In this document: in pieces, positions 53,230 through 61,835 of the stretch
How positions within the stretch are numbered: position 1 is the first letter of the stretch
Layout: each line of letters opens with the position of its first letter
Assembly: GCF_964204645.1 (NCBI RefSeq)
Contig: NC_134034.1
Location: 5,947,414-6,011,413 of the forward strand
Source of the DNA: Tubulanus polymorphus
Taxonomy: Eukaryota; Nemertea; Palaeonemertea; Tubulaniformes; Tubulanidae
Length of the DNA: 64,000 bases
Direction: 5' to 3'
Notes under the pieces: model-generated
The model's input: the letters and a program-made list of their open reading frames with translations, nothing else
Database searches by the model: none
What the model was told of the DNA's origin: nothing
Made by a program: the position numbers and the translations under genes

Positions 53230-54615
53230 GCAGATAGTTTTCAAAAAGCTTTCCAATATAATAAATCAATTAAATATAATATTCCAGCAATAGATTTTAA
53301 TAAAGATATTTCATATAGAAATGAAGTTTTAAATTCATTAATTGATTTAGAAATTTATGTTACTGAAACTAATAATTTTAATGCAAAGATGGAAAATATA
53401 TTTCATGTATATTTAATTAATTTTAAAAAATTGAAAGATGAAAAACAATGGTTATTAAAATCTAATATGAAGTATTGGCAGAACCAATTAAATTTTGCTG
53501 TTTATTGTGCAATAACAGGTTGTGGAATTAGTTGTAATGATCATTTGAATAATTCTAAATATAAATTAATTCAAAGTTTATTTAGATTTTATACATACTT
53601 TCAAATCAGAATAATATTAAATGAATTAGAGTGCGCTTTACCAGGATCTAGATATTTTAAAGAATTAGATAATAATATTAATTTATCAAAGTTTTATAGA
53701 ATTTGTAATGAATTTAATATAGATATAAATAATTCTGATTTTAGAACAAAAATTGGAACAATAAGATCACTTCCTTGCCCTAAAAAGATTGCAGAATATT
53801 GTGCACTTCCCATACCATCTAATAGTTTTTATAATATCTATAGTAATAAATTAGGTTATGGTAAAATAGAAACTAAGGATTTAGAAACATTAAATTTCAA
53901 TAAATTACCGAAATTTTATGATAATTTAAAACAAGAAAACAATAATGGTTGGGTTTATTTCATTTAAGAAAATAATGAAGGTTTTACAAAATCAGGTATA
54001 CAAAGAATAAATCAATCTATTAGAACTTATTTGATATGTATTTTAGGTGCGCAAGTTGAAACAAGATCCCCAATGATTGGAAATTTAAATACATCATTCG
54101 ATACACAAAAACAATTTAAAGTATTATTTGAAGATTCAATTCATGATGATAAAAATAGATCGATTCCAGAAAACATTGTAAGCTATCAAAATTATTTAGA
54201 TAAATCACATATTAGATTAAATTATTGTATAGGTCCTAATCAATTAATTATTTCTAATGATTTAGTATTAAAGATGGGAAACATAATTGGTTAAAATAAT
54301 CTAATTAAAACTGCAACAATAAATAATTCATTTGGATTAAATGATATAAGTAAAAAGATTATTACTGCTCCAAAATTAATGGAAGGCGAAAAAAATAAAA
54401 AACATATTCAATCAACAGAAACTAAAACTAAGAATATTAAATTAAATAATGATTCTAAAATAAAAGATTACAATACATCAGAAGATATAAAAACTGATAA
54501 GATTCAACATGAAATAATTAAACTAAATGATGATAATAAATCCCATGAAAATACTAAATTAGCTTTAACTTGTATAGGAATTGTAATCGGAGGAATATTA
54601 TATTTTAAATTTTAA
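53227..54615 (+). pseudogene. conserved Polinton virion-cluster protein, about 460 codons
   Basis: A single frame from ATG to TAA at 54613 without frameshift, interrupted only by TAA at 53965 and 54292. The N-terminal half contains LNFAVYCAITGCGISCNDHL, then LFRFYTYFQIRIILNELECA and RICNEFNIDI, words I associate with a conserved protein of invertebrate Polintons. The middle has a SMIGNLNTSFDTQ-like stretch and a C-terminal lysine-rich linker ends in a membrane helix (TCIGIVIGGILYF). The role is unknown, probably structural. Both stops could each derive from a CAA glutamine codon. Confidence 0.65.
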
Positions 54616-54634
54616 TTTTTTTATTATATAAATG
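54611..54634 (+). promoter_or_regulatory. T-run + TATATAAATG start
   Basis: TTTAATTTTTTTATTATATAAATG. Confidence 0.6.
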
Positions 54635-56062
54635 GATGTAGAAGGTGGAGAAGATATTGGAATGGATCCTTTTGATGAACCTGGTATAAGTGATGAACAA
54701 CCACCTGATTTTGATGAAACAAGTTTTAATGACGGTAATGAGCCAGAATATAGTAATAATTTGAATATGCCTGATTATATTAAAAATGCCGAATCACAAT
54801 TAAATCCTGAAAATTGAAACCCAGATTTAGTAAAACAAGATTTAGATAATTTAAACAAAATACCCAAATAAGAACGTATAATTGAAAATTCTAAACTTAA
54901 TATAAATGATGAAGACGTTGGACTTTTAGCATATCAATTAAAATTTTTAGATAATGGTAAATGTTATTATCGTTTGAAAGGTGATTATTATATTGATATC
55001 ACTTCTAAAAATAATAAAAAAATATTAGCGGAATCAACTTCGAAAAGTTTAAAACCAGATAAAATTAAAATAATAAGTAATAGTAATGAAATAACTGATG
55101 TTACACAAAAAGAAATAGATGATAATATAGACGCATTTAAACAAAGATATAATGAATTATTTGAAATAATCAAAAAGAAATCAGACACAGAAACAACTTC
55201 TGAACCGAATATAACTTCCAAAACTAGTAAACTTAAATCAAATAAAGTTCCAATTGAAAAACTTTTACCGAATGGATTACTTGATGCAACAGATCAAGAA
55301 TTAGAAGATTTAGATATATTTTCTGATAAAGCAATTAGAGAAATTATTAGTATAAGACATGCATCTGATAAAATTGCGCATGATAAAAGTATAAGAGATT
55401 TTAAAATTCGAACTTTAGAAAAAGACAGAACTGATAAAATTAAAGAAATAGAACAATTAAAATTAGATAGAGATAATAAAGTTATTGAAGAAATTGAATT
55501 TAAAAAAAGAAATGCATATTTAGAAAAAGAAATTGATGATATAGAATATAACATAGAATTACAAAAAGAATAATATTAGAATAATATTAATAGATTAAAA
55601 GTTATTTTTAAAGATTTGTTAATAAAACCAAATTCTGAAATATCATTAAAAGATAGAATAAAATCATTATTTAAATTAGAAGGAATAACAATTCTTTCAA
55701 TTCTAACAGCTGTAACTATGTTATTTACAACAATTGGTTTAGCAATATCAAATGCATTAAAATCTACGCCTACACCCAATAAACCGGATAAACCCCCGAA
55801 TGATAATAATTCTATACAAGATAAAGTTAAGGATGGTTTTAAAAAATTAGCAAAATATTTATGGGAACTATCTAAAAAATCTGCTGCAGCTTTACCAGGA
55901 GTAATTGCATCATTGTTGGTTTTATATTGAAATGCAGGAAACATTATTAACTTTGCTGCTGAACATATTATTTTATTTTTAATTACAGTTGTAAGTGCTA
56001 TTATTTTTGGGTTAGTGAATATGATATCAAAAGGATATCAAGAAAAAAATAATAAAAAATGA
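54632..56062 (+). pseudogene. conserved Polinton coiled-coil and membrane virion protein, 477 codons
   Basis: One continuous frame with five internal stops and no frameshift: TGA 54815, TAA 54869, TAA 55571, TAG 55577, TGA 55928. Order: acidic N-terminus (DPFDEPGISDEQPPDFDE), a small folded part (YRLKGDYYIDITSKNNKKIL), a KVPIEKLLPNGLLDAT linker, a coiled coil (about 55300-55570), then a hydrophobic helix (TILSILTAVTMLFTTIGLAI), a proline-rich turn (TPTPNKPDKPP), KKLAKYLWELSKKSAAALPG and a final membrane helix. That C-terminal order is known to me from other invertebrate Polintons. It immediately precedes the capsid gene. Likely a membrane-interacting structural protein. Confidence 0.7.
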
Positions 56063-56065
56063 ATA

Positions 56066-56089
56066 ATTAATTTTTTTGTTAAATAAATG
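56066..56089 (+). promoter_or_regulatory. T-run + TAAATAAATG start of the capsid gene
   Basis: TTAATTTTTTTGTTAAATAAATG. The older capsid copy at 43793 keeps a T-run and TTAATAAATG. Confidence 0.6.
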
Positions 56090-57329
56090 AGTGGGAGTTA
56101 TATAAGTCCTTCTAAGAATTCTAGAATATCTAATGCTATTAAAGCAGAAAGATCACCTCATATAATTACTCATAACCCTTCTAATATTAATCCTGATGAA
56201 ACTTTATATGTTAGAATCCCTAGATTAACACAAAATACTTTTTATGTTCCAAATAGTATTTATTTATCAGCCGATATAAATTGGTCATGATAATAATTAT
56301 GTTGTTGATAATGTTAGGAGATATTTGATTAAAAAATTAACTATAAAGATTGGTCCAGAAACAGTTTTCTCATTAGATGATTATAATTTATTTATGCATT
56401 ATAAAGATTTATGGTTAACTAAAGAAAATAGAAATAATATGATATTTCAGGGTATTCAATCGGAAAACCATAATAAATTAAGATCAGGAGCTAATGACGC
56501 AATAGTAACTCGTGCCGCAGATAATTTGATTAAAAAGATTTATGGAAGCAAATATAAAATTCCATTAGAGTTTGAATTGATAAATAATAATGCACCTTTA
56601 TATAAATATGTAATTCAAGAAGATATTATATTTGAGATAACATTTGCTCCTGTAAATGAAATTGTATTATCTAGCGTTGTTAAAGATATGGGTTATAAAT
56701 TATCGAATATATGTTTAGAATATGATACAGTAACTAATGAAAATATTGCTAGCACAATTCAAACTCAATACAATCAAGGATTTTCATTATTATATGATTA
56801 TATTGATAAATTTAAAACTGTAACTATTAATGCAAATGATGAAATAATTAATGAAAATATTAACTTCCCAAGAAGATCTATTAAAGGTATATTAATATTT
56901 TTTACCATTGCAACGTATTCTAATGGAGCAATAAAGGTAGATAATTATTATAATCCTGAAATAACAAAAGTTGAAATAACTATCGAAGGAATAGCAAATA
57001 AAATATTTTGTCAAGGAATGAGAATGATTGATCAGTGGCCAGAAATTAGAAAACATTTTATGAATGAAAAAGTAAAATCATTTGAAAATTGTAATATTAA
57101 TCAAATTGATTATTTTACCGGCAATAAATATGCATTATGGTTAGATTTTAGAACAACAGAGGATAATTCATTACATGGTTCTGGGAAAAAACTACAAAAT
57201 ACTAAAGATGGAATACAATTATTCATGACAAAGAAAAAAGGAAGCCTAAATTTCAAAATGCACACTTATATTATATCTGACGCGCAATTAAATATTGTAA
57301 ATTCACAATTAGATAGTATTCAATATTAG
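56087..57329 (+). pseudogene. major capsid protein (double jelly-roll)
   Basis: About 414 codons with a single frameshift near 56285. The 334-codon remainder is open. Landmarks: SKNSRISNAIK at the start, NNYVVDNVRRYLIKKLTIKI after the shift, a DMGYKLSNICLEYD core, [28 protein letters not shown] and the end SDAQLNIVNSQLDSIQY. The last motif is highly typical of Polinton/adintovirus capsid proteins. It would form trimeric pseudo-hexameric capsomers. A second, older copy is present in two pieces at 43560 and 61836. Confidence 0.85.
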
Positions 57330-57344
57330 AAATATAAAGTTAAA

Positions 57345-57362
57345 ATTAAGGATATATAAATG
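57345..57362 (+). promoter_or_regulatory. TATATAAATG start of the integrase gene
   Basis: AAATTAAGGATATATAAATG. No T-run here, but the TAAATG core is kept. Confidence 0.5.
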
Positions 57363-58487
57363 GGTGGTAAAAAAACTCCTAATACTAAAGAACAATATTT
57401 AAGAAATTTATATTACAACCCTGAGAGTTCGGTTGCTTATTCTTCTACCAAAAATATATGGAGTAAAGTAAAACAAGATAAATTAGATAAGATAATCCCA
57501 CAAAATTTAGTTAAATATAAAGATATAAATGAATTTATGTTAGAACAACCAACATATACAACACATAAAAAAATTATTAGAAAATATAAAACTCGTAAAA
57601 CTATGGTAAGTTATATAGATCAACAGTGGCAAGGAGATTTAATTGATATGAAAAATGTTAAGAAAGATAATGATGATTATTGGTGGTTATTGAATATAAT
57701 TGATATTTTTAGTCGTTATGTATGGAGTTTCCCACTTTATAGAAAAGATGCTGTACAAACATCAAATGTTTTAAGAAAATTTCTTTCGGATGATAAACTA
57801 AAACCAGAAAAAATACAATTTGATGATGGAAAAGAATTTGATAATTCACTTGTTCATGAACTCTTAGATAATCATAATATTAAATATTTTTCAACAAAAT
57901 CGGATAAAAAAGCAGCAGTTGTTGAACGATTTAATAGAACATTAAGAACAAGTGTGTGGAAATATTTTACAGCAAATAATACTTTTAAATGGATTGATGT
58001 TTTACCAAAATTGATAGAAGGATATAATAATTCTTATCATTCTTCTATTGGAATGAAACCTATCGATGCTAGAAAACCTGAAAATGCTGAAATTGTTTGG
58101 AATAATTTATATGGAGCATTTCTTGTAGATGATTTTGGTGAACCTATATTTAAAGTTGGTCAAAATGTTAGAATTTCTAAGTATAAAAAGATATTTGACA
58201 AAGGATACGATCGAAATTTTACTAGGGAAATATATAAAATAAAAAAGGTAATAACAACAAAACCATATGTCTATAAATTAGAAGATTTAGATGGTGAAGA
58301 AGTTGATGGCTACTTTTACGAAGAAGAATTAAGTTTAACTACTGAAAATCTAGAACAAGAATATAAAATTGAAAAAGTATTAAAAACAAAAACTATTAAA
58401 AGAAAAAAATATTCTTTAGTAAAATGGGTTGGATGGCCAGATAAATTTAATGAATGGATATTATCAAGTAAAATTAAAAATATATAA
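57360..58487 (+). CDS. retroviral-type integrase with C-terminal chromodomain
   Basis: Intact, 375 codons. The rve core spans residues about 85-240: first catalytic Asp in WQGDLIDM, second in QFDDGKEFDN, and the Glu in AAVVERFNRTL. The N-terminal part (residues 1-75) lacks a clear HHCC zinc finger. Residues about 325-375 form a chromodomain (YKIEKVLKTK, YSLVKWVGWPDKFNEW), which in other integrases directs insertion to histone marks. It inserts the element and makes the 6-bp target duplications seen at both insertions. Its stop is adjacent to the ATPase start, so the two are closely coupled. Confidence 0.92.
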   Translation: MGGKKTPNTKEQYLRNLYYNPESSVAYSSTKNIWSKVKQDKLDKIIPQNLVKYKDINEFMLEQPTYTTHKKIIRKYKTRKTMVSYIDQQWQGDLIDMKNVKKDNDDYWWLLNIIDIFSRYVWSFPLYRKDAVQTSNVLRKFLSDDKLKPEKIQFDDGKEFDNSLVHELLDNHNIKYFSTKSDKKAAVVERFNRTLRTSVWKYFTANNTFKWIDVLPKLIEGYNNSYHSSIGMKPIDARKPENAEIVWNNLYGAFLVDDFGEPIFKVGQNVRISKYKKIFDKGYDRNFTREIYKIKKVITTKPYVYKLEDLDGEEVDGYFYEEELSLTTENLEQEYKIEKVLKTKTIKRKKYSLVKWVGWPDKFNEWILSSKIKNI

Positions 58488-58490
58488 ATG
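58476..58490 (+). promoter_or_regulatory. TATATAAATG start of the ATPase gene
   Basis: AAAAATATATAAATG overlapping the integrase stop codon. Confidence 0.45.
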
Positions 58491-59096
58491 AATAAAGAAT
58501 TATTTATATTTGAGCCTCATAATATGTTAATTTCTGGCGTAACAAATTGTGGAAAAACTTATTTTATATTAAATTTATTAGAAACTGTTTATGAAAACTA
58601 TTTTGATAATATAGTATTATTTTGTCCAACATATGAATTTAATCAAACTTATGATAGAAATATTACTAAAAATAATAAATTTATTATATTAGATCCTAAA
58701 ACAGTAAAAGAAAATTTAGATATTTGTATAAAAATAGCAATTGATATTTATAAAGGATCAAATACATTATTTATCATAGATGATTGCGCAAATTTACATG
58801 ATTCAAAAGTTAGAGAAAGTGAGTTATGCTATTTAGCTTTTTCTGGTAGACATTTTGGGATAACAACTTGGGTTTTAAATCAAAAATATAATTCAATTGT
58901 TAAAGACTTTAGGGAGAATATAAGATTTCTAGTTTTATTCTACAATCAAGATAGAAAATCGATGAAAAATGCACTTGAGGAAAATGATATTATTCCACAT
59001 GATTTACATAATGAATATATGGATAAGTTGAAAAATATTAAAAGATCAAAATTACTGTTTAGATTACAACACCCATTTAAATATGAATTTATTTAA
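58488..59096 (+). CDS. A32-like (FtsK/HerA) genome-packaging ATPase
   Basis: Intact, 202 codons, usual family length. Walker A GVTNCGKT (residues 17-24), Walker B TLFIIDDCA (residues about 92-100), then AFSGRHFGITTWVLNQKYNS with the sensor Gln, FRENIRFLVLFYNQD, and a C-terminal SKLLFRLQHPFKYEF, all typical of Polinton ATPases. It pumps DNA into preformed capsids. ATG follows the integrase stop without a gap. Confidence 0.93.
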   Translation: MNKELFIFEPHNMLISGVTNCGKTYFILNLLETVYENYFDNIVLFCPTYEFNQTYDRNITKNNKFIILDPKTVKENLDICIKIAIDIYKGSNTLFIIDDCANLHDSKVRESELCYLAFSGRHFGITTWVLNQKYNSIVKDFRENIRFLVLFYNQDRKSMKNALEENDIIPHDLHNEYMDKLKNIKRSKLLFRLQHPFKYEFI

Positions 59097-59098
59097 AT

Positions 59099-59370
59099 TC
59101 AACTAGCTTGTTAATCTAGTTGAATTCTAGTTACATTCTAGTTGAATTCTAGTTATTGGTATTGGAACAAAAATCAACTAGATTTAACAATATTTTAACT
59201 AGCTTGTTAATCTAGTTTAATTCTAGTTACATTCTAGTTGAATTCTAGTTGTTAGTAGTTGGAACAAAAATCAACTAGATTTAACAAGAAATAAACAAAA
59301 ACAACAATATTTCAACTAGCTTGTTAATCTAGTTGAATTCTAGTTACATTCTAGTTGAATTCTAGTTGCA
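59099..59370 (+). repeat. CTAG-rich tandem repeat, about 2.7 copies of a 98-114 bp unit
   Basis: Units start AACTAGCTTGTTAATCTAGT, followed by GAATTCTAGTTACATTCTAG and end near ATCAACTAGATTTAACAA. Each unit is itself full of direct and inverted CTAG words. It is the only long non-coding stretch inside the + strand block. Confidence 0.85.
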
Positions 59371-59384
59371 ACAACACAATTAAT

Positions 59385-59403
59385 TTTTTTTGTTATATAA
59401 ATG
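59385..59403 (+). promoter_or_regulatory. T-run + TATATAAATG start
   Basis: TTTTTTTTGTTATATAAATG, following the CTAG repeats. Confidence 0.6.
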
Positions 59404-59988
59404 GGAGGTGAAAAGAAAATAAAATCTAAAAATGGTGATGTTCCAATTGAAAAAACTTTAGATGATTTAGGAATAACAGAAAACAAATTAATTCCAGATG
59501 ATGGTGCTTTAAATAATGTTACAACAAATAATAATTATGAATATTATCTTTATTGTAAACATCAATTAGAAATATTAATAGCATCTGGAAAATGTAAAAA
59601 TTTTGTCGGTAAAAATTTAACTTATAATGAACTAGATTCAATGAAATCAGATGAAATTATTAGATTATTTAAGATTTATGAAGCCGCGAGAACAGCTAGA
59701 ATTAATGACGCGATATCAGAAAATGTAGTAAAAGGTTATAGTAAATTATGTAATTATACACTACCAATTGATGATGAAAATAGATTATATTCCGATTTAA
59801 AAAATGACTATTTAGTTATGACTGAATTAAATAAATGGATTGGATATTCATCATTTCAATTAGGCGGATTTATGACATTATTATCAACTGGGGTTATAAC
59901 ATTTTCAAATATTGAAAGTAAAAATATTTCTATAATAAATGAGCGAGGTGAAAGAAGTGAAGGAATTAACTGTGAAGAAAAAACCTAG
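59401..59988 (+). CDS. conserved Polinton protein of unknown function, 195 aa
   Basis: Open from the TAAATG to a TAG. The middle has YCKHQLEILIASGKCKNFVG, then NLTYNELDSMKSDEIIRLF and a C-terminal hydrophobic segment (FQLGGFMTLLSTGVITF). The GKC.NF.GK word and overall order recall a hypothetical protein found in other invertebrate Polintons. The last 16 codons overlap the next gene start, which suggests a terminal frameshift or a real overlap. Unknown role, late-cluster position. Confidence 0.6.
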   Translation: MGGEKKIKSKNGDVPIEKTLDDLGITENKLIPDDGALNNVTTNNNYEYYLYCKHQLEILIASGKCKNFVGKNLTYNELDSMKSDEIIRLFKIYEAARTARINDAISENVVKGYSKLCNYTLPIDDENRLYSDLKNDYLVMTELNKWIGYSSFQLGGFMTLLSTGVITFSNIESKNISIINERGERSEGINCEEKT

Positions 59989-60273
59989 ATCACAGAAACA
60001 AATTGAATGGTCTCGGCAATTAGGAATTAAATCACAAGAATATAAAAAGCTGTAAAAGAAAAAATAAGTAATAAAAATGTTAATAAAAATAGTGAAAATA
60101 TTGTTATTTCTACTCCTTCTAATGATAGAATATTTGATAAATGTCTATATTTTACAGTTGGATTTGTAATTGTATTCATTTTGATTGGGTGTAATTGGTA
60201 TAAGAAATCAAATAAAATTCATGATATTAATAATTCTGAAACAACTGCTATCAAAAATGAAAATAATTCTTAA
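59939..60273 (+). pseudogene. small membrane protein, frameshifted
   Basis: ATG in TATAATAAATG opens a basic N-terminus (VKKKPRSQKQIEWSRQLG). A one-base shift near 60050 leads into an Asn/Lys-rich region and a membrane helix (CLYFTVGFVIVFILIGCNWY), ending in TAA. About 110 residues. Basic head plus single helix resembles small core or membrane proteins of related viruses by layout only. Confidence 0.55.
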
Positions 60274-60496
60274 ATTCCAAAATTGACAATAAAAAAATGG
60301 ATTAATATTTTAGAAAAAAAGGCAAAAAAAATAATTTTTTTTAATCAATTGAATATTAATTGAATATCTCACTACTTTTGTCTATCACTGTGTGGGTGCC
60401 GTTTATGGCACCATCTACGCGGAGCAATTAAATTGTCCAGATAAGTCATTTCGGATTCTAGATATTCATTATTTTTATTAATTTATTTTTTTAAAT
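60274..60496. other. convergent intergenic region
   Basis: Gap between the end of the + strand block and the end of the right-terminal minus genes. Holds T- and A-runs and the hairpin listed next. Confidence 0.6.
60395..60412. terminator. hairpin between convergent gene blocks
   Basis: GGTGCC, a GTTTAT loop, GGCACC: a perfect 6-bp stem placed where transcripts from both strands would meet. A terminator or RNA-stability role is an inference from position. Confidence 0.35.
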
Positions 60497-60826
60497 TTAA
60501 TCAACAATTTCTAAATCATGATGTCCATCTTCATTTTTTCCATGATATAATATTATTTTAAATCCTTCTAAATCTTTTAATTCCTCTGTCCTCAATGAAA
60601 CCCATTTATCAGGTAAAAATACTTTAAATTCTCGCGATGTACTAACCTTACAGTAGCTTAAATTAGCTGATACTTTCTCTCCATATTTAGTTTTTATCTT
60701 TTCTAATTTCAATATTTTATGTTCAATTTCTTTTGTAACATCAACTAACTTTTTTATTTCAAATTGTTTTTTTGCTGGTTTTATTCTGTTATTTATTGTT
60801 GCTAAGAATGCTTTTCTATCTCCCAT
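60497..60826 (-). CDS. hypothetical right-end Polinton protein, 109 aa
   Basis: Intact ORF starting in CCTAATAAATGGG. Basic N-terminus with a helix (TKEIEHKILKLEKIKTKYGE) and a beta-rich second half with REFKVFLPDKWVSLRTEEL. No family recognised. It lies on the side of the element with its own TATA-like box, suggesting expression separate from the structural block. Confidence 0.6.
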   Translation of the reverse strand: MGDRKAFLATINNRIKPAKKQFEIKKLVDVTKEIEHKILKLEKIKTKYGEKVSANLSYCKVSTSREFKVFLPDKWVSLRTEELKDLEGFKIILYHGKNEDGHHDLEIVD

Positions 60827-60890
60827 TTATTAGGAAAAAGAATTACTCGTGGTGATGAGCGGGGATTACTTCCCCTTGTATATAACAAAC
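60824..60890 (-). promoter_or_regulatory. terminal-type promoter with TATA box
   Basis: On the minus strand: GTTATATACA (60878-60887), GGGGAAGTAATCCCC (a palindrome), CGCTCATCACCACGAGTAAT, then a short T-run and CCTAATAAATG. Confidence 0.55.
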
Positions 60891-61000
60891 ACCCTATTAA
60901 CCGTTGTCACCCAAGCCTCACAGCATCTATTTATCCGGGTACAGTTAACACACGCGCAGCTGTTGTTACGCGCACTCACTGTTTATGTGTGTCACAATTT
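60862..61000 (-). repeat. terminal-module duplication, inner copy
   Basis: About 135 bases from GGGGATTACTTCCCC through CCTCACAGCATCTATTTATC and GCGCAGCTGTTGTTACGCGC to TGTGTGTCAC. Direct copy of parts of 61205-61425. Much more GC-rich than the element around it. Confidence 0.8.
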
Positions 61001-61172
61001 TACTGCGTAATATTTCTAAAATTTCAATTGTATCTTTTATTTCTAGTGAATCAATATAATTTCTAACATTTTCCATGTAAGGTTTATTTGATTTATCAAT
61101 GTATTTTTTACAATATGGACAATGATATTGATTTTCATTAACATCAATTTGTTCTGTCTTATTCTCTTCCAT
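60966..61172 (-). CDS. truncated duplicate of the polB N-terminus
   Basis: 68 codons from CGTATAAATGG. The start is MEENKTEQIDVNENQYHC with CPYCKKYIDKS, equivalent to the first finger of polB. It then jumps to KPYMENVR..IDSLEIKDTIEIL, which in polB lies about 80 codons later, and runs into the GC-rich repeat to a stop. It shows that the right terminus carries an internally deleted copy of the left-end gene. Confidence 0.7.
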   Translation of the reverse strand: MEENKTEQIDVNENQYHCPYCKKYIDKSNKPYMENVRNYIDSLEIKDTIEILEILRSKIVTHINSECA

Positions 61173-61215
61173 TTATACGGAAACAAAATTATTTGTGGTG
61201 ATGAGTGGGGATTAC
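61170..61215 (-). promoter_or_regulatory. terminal-type promoter of the duplicate
   Basis: Minus strand: CCCACTCATCACCACAAATA, a TTTTG run, CCGTATAAATGG, with GTTATATACA further up at about 61225. Confidence 0.5.
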
Positions 61216-61449
61216 TTCCCCTTGTATATAACAAGCACGCTATTAACCGTTCTCACCAAAGCCTCACAGCATCTATTTATCTGGGTACAGTTGACACGCA
61301 ATCACTGTACTACAGTAATAGCACACGCGTTAATAACCGTTCTCAGTAGAGACTCACTGTATCGGTCTATCCACGCGCAGCTGTTGTTACGCGCACTCAC
61401 TGTATATGTGTGTCACAGAGCAATCGTCCGTTCTCACTAGAGCCTAGCT
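61205..61449 (-). repeat. terminal-module duplication, outer copy with insertion
   Basis: Longer version of 60862-61000. It contains three ACCGTTCTCA or CCGTTCTCACTAGAGCC words and two CGCACTCACTGTA-like words, so it arose by repeated local duplication. It separates the 60-bp terminus from the rest of the right end. Confidence 0.75.
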
Positions 61450-61509
61450 GTGATGAGTGGTGTCTCGCCCTCTCGCCCTCTGGTATGAAACCCACATCTT
61501 CCAATTACT
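61450..61509 (-). repeat. Polinton right TIR
   Basis: Perfect inverted copy of 44399-44458. Ends CCAATTACT and is followed by the TTTATT duplication. Confidence 0.95.
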
Positions 61510-61515
61510 TTTATT

Positions 61516-61835
61516 TAATTTCAATTGTTCTAATTCTTCATTTGCTTCAGATAATTCTTTTTCTACAGTGATACTTTTAGAAAATCTCATCTTAATATGA
61601 GCAAATTCAAGTTTCAGTATTATCTAAAACACTAATTATCTCTTCTTCTAAATCGGCTATTTTTTCAATTTGTTTTTCTTATACTAATTGTCATTCACTT
61701 GAATCACTACTTATTTATTGAATAACTTATTTCGATGTTTTTGGTTTTGAAGATCTTAATTCATCTTATTTATCTGCAAACTCTTCCATTTCTGGATCAA
61801 CAAAAGTAGGATTTAGATTTGGATTTTTAAATGGG
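61516..61835 (-). pseudogene. older Polinton coiled-coil virion protein, middle part
   Basis: Minus strand shows FVDPEMEEFADK, SSKPKTSK and KQIEKIADLEEEIISVLDN with several stops. Its continuation lies at 44398-43800. Confidence 0.65.

Larger units (their letters stand above)
44399..61509. mobile_element. full-length Polinton/Maverick (17.1 kb)
   Basis: Bounded by perfect 60-bp inverted termini and by the 6-bp duplication TTTATT (44393-44398 and 61510-61515). Gene content: PolB with intein (+), zinc-finger/VLTF3 (-), then a long + strand block of penton-like, small membrane, virion, capsid, integrase and ATPase genes, then two short - strand genes at the right end. AT content is very high compared with the host DNA. 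It decays by both substitutions and indels, but termini and duplications are intact, so insertion is fairly recent or the family is still active. Confidence 0.95.

Noticed and set aside
55576-55944. 122-codon minus-strand ORF
   Set aside because: Antisense shadow of the coiled-coil/membrane virion gene. Its apparent similarity to 43812-44253 arises because the old Polinton lies in the opposite orientation.
44399-61509. Alternative genetic code with all stops reassigned
   Set aside because: Gln and Trp are mostly encoded by CAA and TGG, intact genes end cleanly in TAA or TAG, and indel frameshifts are also present, so ordinary decay explains the data better.
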